Below, piece after piece: positions 63,920 through 64,000 of a DNA stretch of 64,000 nucleotides (positions are counted from its first letter, which is position 1; each line of letters opens with the position of its first letter). Below the pieces are notes generated by a model that worked only from the letters and a program-made list of their open reading frames with translations, had not been told where the DNA came from and did not search any database. Location: contig NZ_JABAFC010000011.1 in assembly GCF_012843435.1 (NCBI RefSeq), forward strand, positions 1 to 64,000. The letters run 5' to 3'. The position numbers and the translations under genes were made by a program. This stretch comes from Psychrobacillus sp. BL-248-WT-3. Lineage in GTDB: Bacteria > Bacillota > Bacilli > Bacillales_A > Planococcaceae.

Positions 63920-64000
63920 CTACGCAATATAAGTCTCAAATGATGTATGTGCAGCAATACATCGAACTGCCTGTGCTCGGTCCTCCATTGTTTGAAAACT
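63920..64000 (-). CDS. tyrA: Prephenate dehydrogenase, C-terminal end (partial)
   Basis: The last 26 codons before TAG ([18 protein letters not shown]...ETYIA), cut by the window edge. Position directly upstream of aroE and a tail similar to the ACT-domain end of Bacillus TyrA support the call, but the fragment is short. The stop lies 13 bases before the aroE start codon, so the genes form one operon. Confidence 0.65.
   Translation of the reverse strand, partial: SFQTMEDRAQAVRCIAAHTSFETYIA

Noticed and set aside
1-64000. Phage-defence, toxin-antitoxin or biosynthetic cluster
   Set aside because: No restriction, retron, CBASS, Cas, toxin-antitoxin or synthase genes were found; DynA is the only gene with a reported anti-phage effect and it is a core gene.

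Overview
The window is chromosomal DNA of an AT-rich, endospore-forming Bacillota, most likely the Planococcaceae/Caryophanaceae group (Psychrobacillus- or Sporosarcina-like). That placement is an inference from protein similarity and gene order. From about 26 kb to the right edge the order closely follows the Bacillus subtilis aroE-qcr-ypj-dapB-mgsA-bshA-cca-birA-panBCD-dinG-asnS-dnaD-nth-ponA-recU-mrfAB-gpsB-rnpB-ypsC-ypvA backbone, with local losses and insertions. There are no rRNA, tRNA or CRISPR arrays, no prophage, and only a dead IS remnant.

Layout. 0.2-7.3 kb: glutamate synthase genes gltB-gltD with divergent activator gltC. 7.4-12.3 kb: signal peptidase I, a DeoR-family repressor, threonine dehydratase ilvA and catalase katA. 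12.4-19.9 kb: a YtzI-like micro-membrane protein, rlmN, an unrecognised exported protein, a rhodanese-type sulfurtransferase coupled to the double dynamin DynA, a 29-codon membrane-peptide gene behind a Fur-like box, and an orphan CheX-like phosphatase. 20.2-22.6 kb: a complete ba3-type cytochrome oxidase operon, including a 40-aa subunit IIa gene, behind a near-perfect Fnr site. 22.9-25.9 kb: two SPOCS/DUF3794 spore-surface proteins with the same two modules in opposite order. 26.1-35.9 kb: helicase YpvA, methyltransferase YpsC, a PAS-GGDEF-EAL protein, RNase P RNA, GpsB, the mitomycin-repair pair MrfA/MrfB and YppE. 36.7-40.0 kb: recU and the class A penicillin-binding protein gene ponA. 40.9-54.9 kb, all on the minus strand: ypoC, nth, dnaD, asnS, ypmB, ypmA, dinG, panDCB, birA, cca, bshA, mgsA, dapB, ypjD. 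55-64 kb: a YitT-family membrane protein, a YugP-type metalloprotease, ypjA, the qcrABC menaquinol:cytochrome c reductase, ypiF, ypiB, ypiA, aroE and the end of tyrA.

The coherent systems are nitrogen assimilation (GltB/GltD under GltC), respiration (QcrABC feeding cytochrome c, which an Fnr-linked ba3 oxidase can use), DNA repair and segregation (MrfAB, RecU, Nth, DinG, YpvA), cell-wall growth (PonA with GpsB), and cofactor synthesis (pantothenate, biotin ligation, bacillithiol).

The most interesting non-coding content is two families of dispersed repeats. One is a ~390-bp element with imperfect 26-nt terminal inverted repeats (copies at 36.2 and 55.9 kb, relatives at 20.0 and 40.5 kb). The other is a ~120-bp structured element lying at or just behind gene stop codons (14.2 kb; a tandem pair at 56.4 kb). 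Several terminators also share one loop-proximal core. I found no defence island or biosynthetic cluster. The best candidates for something new are the Fnr-ba3 arrangement, the permuted SPOCS pair, the Fur-box micro-gene and the two repeat families.
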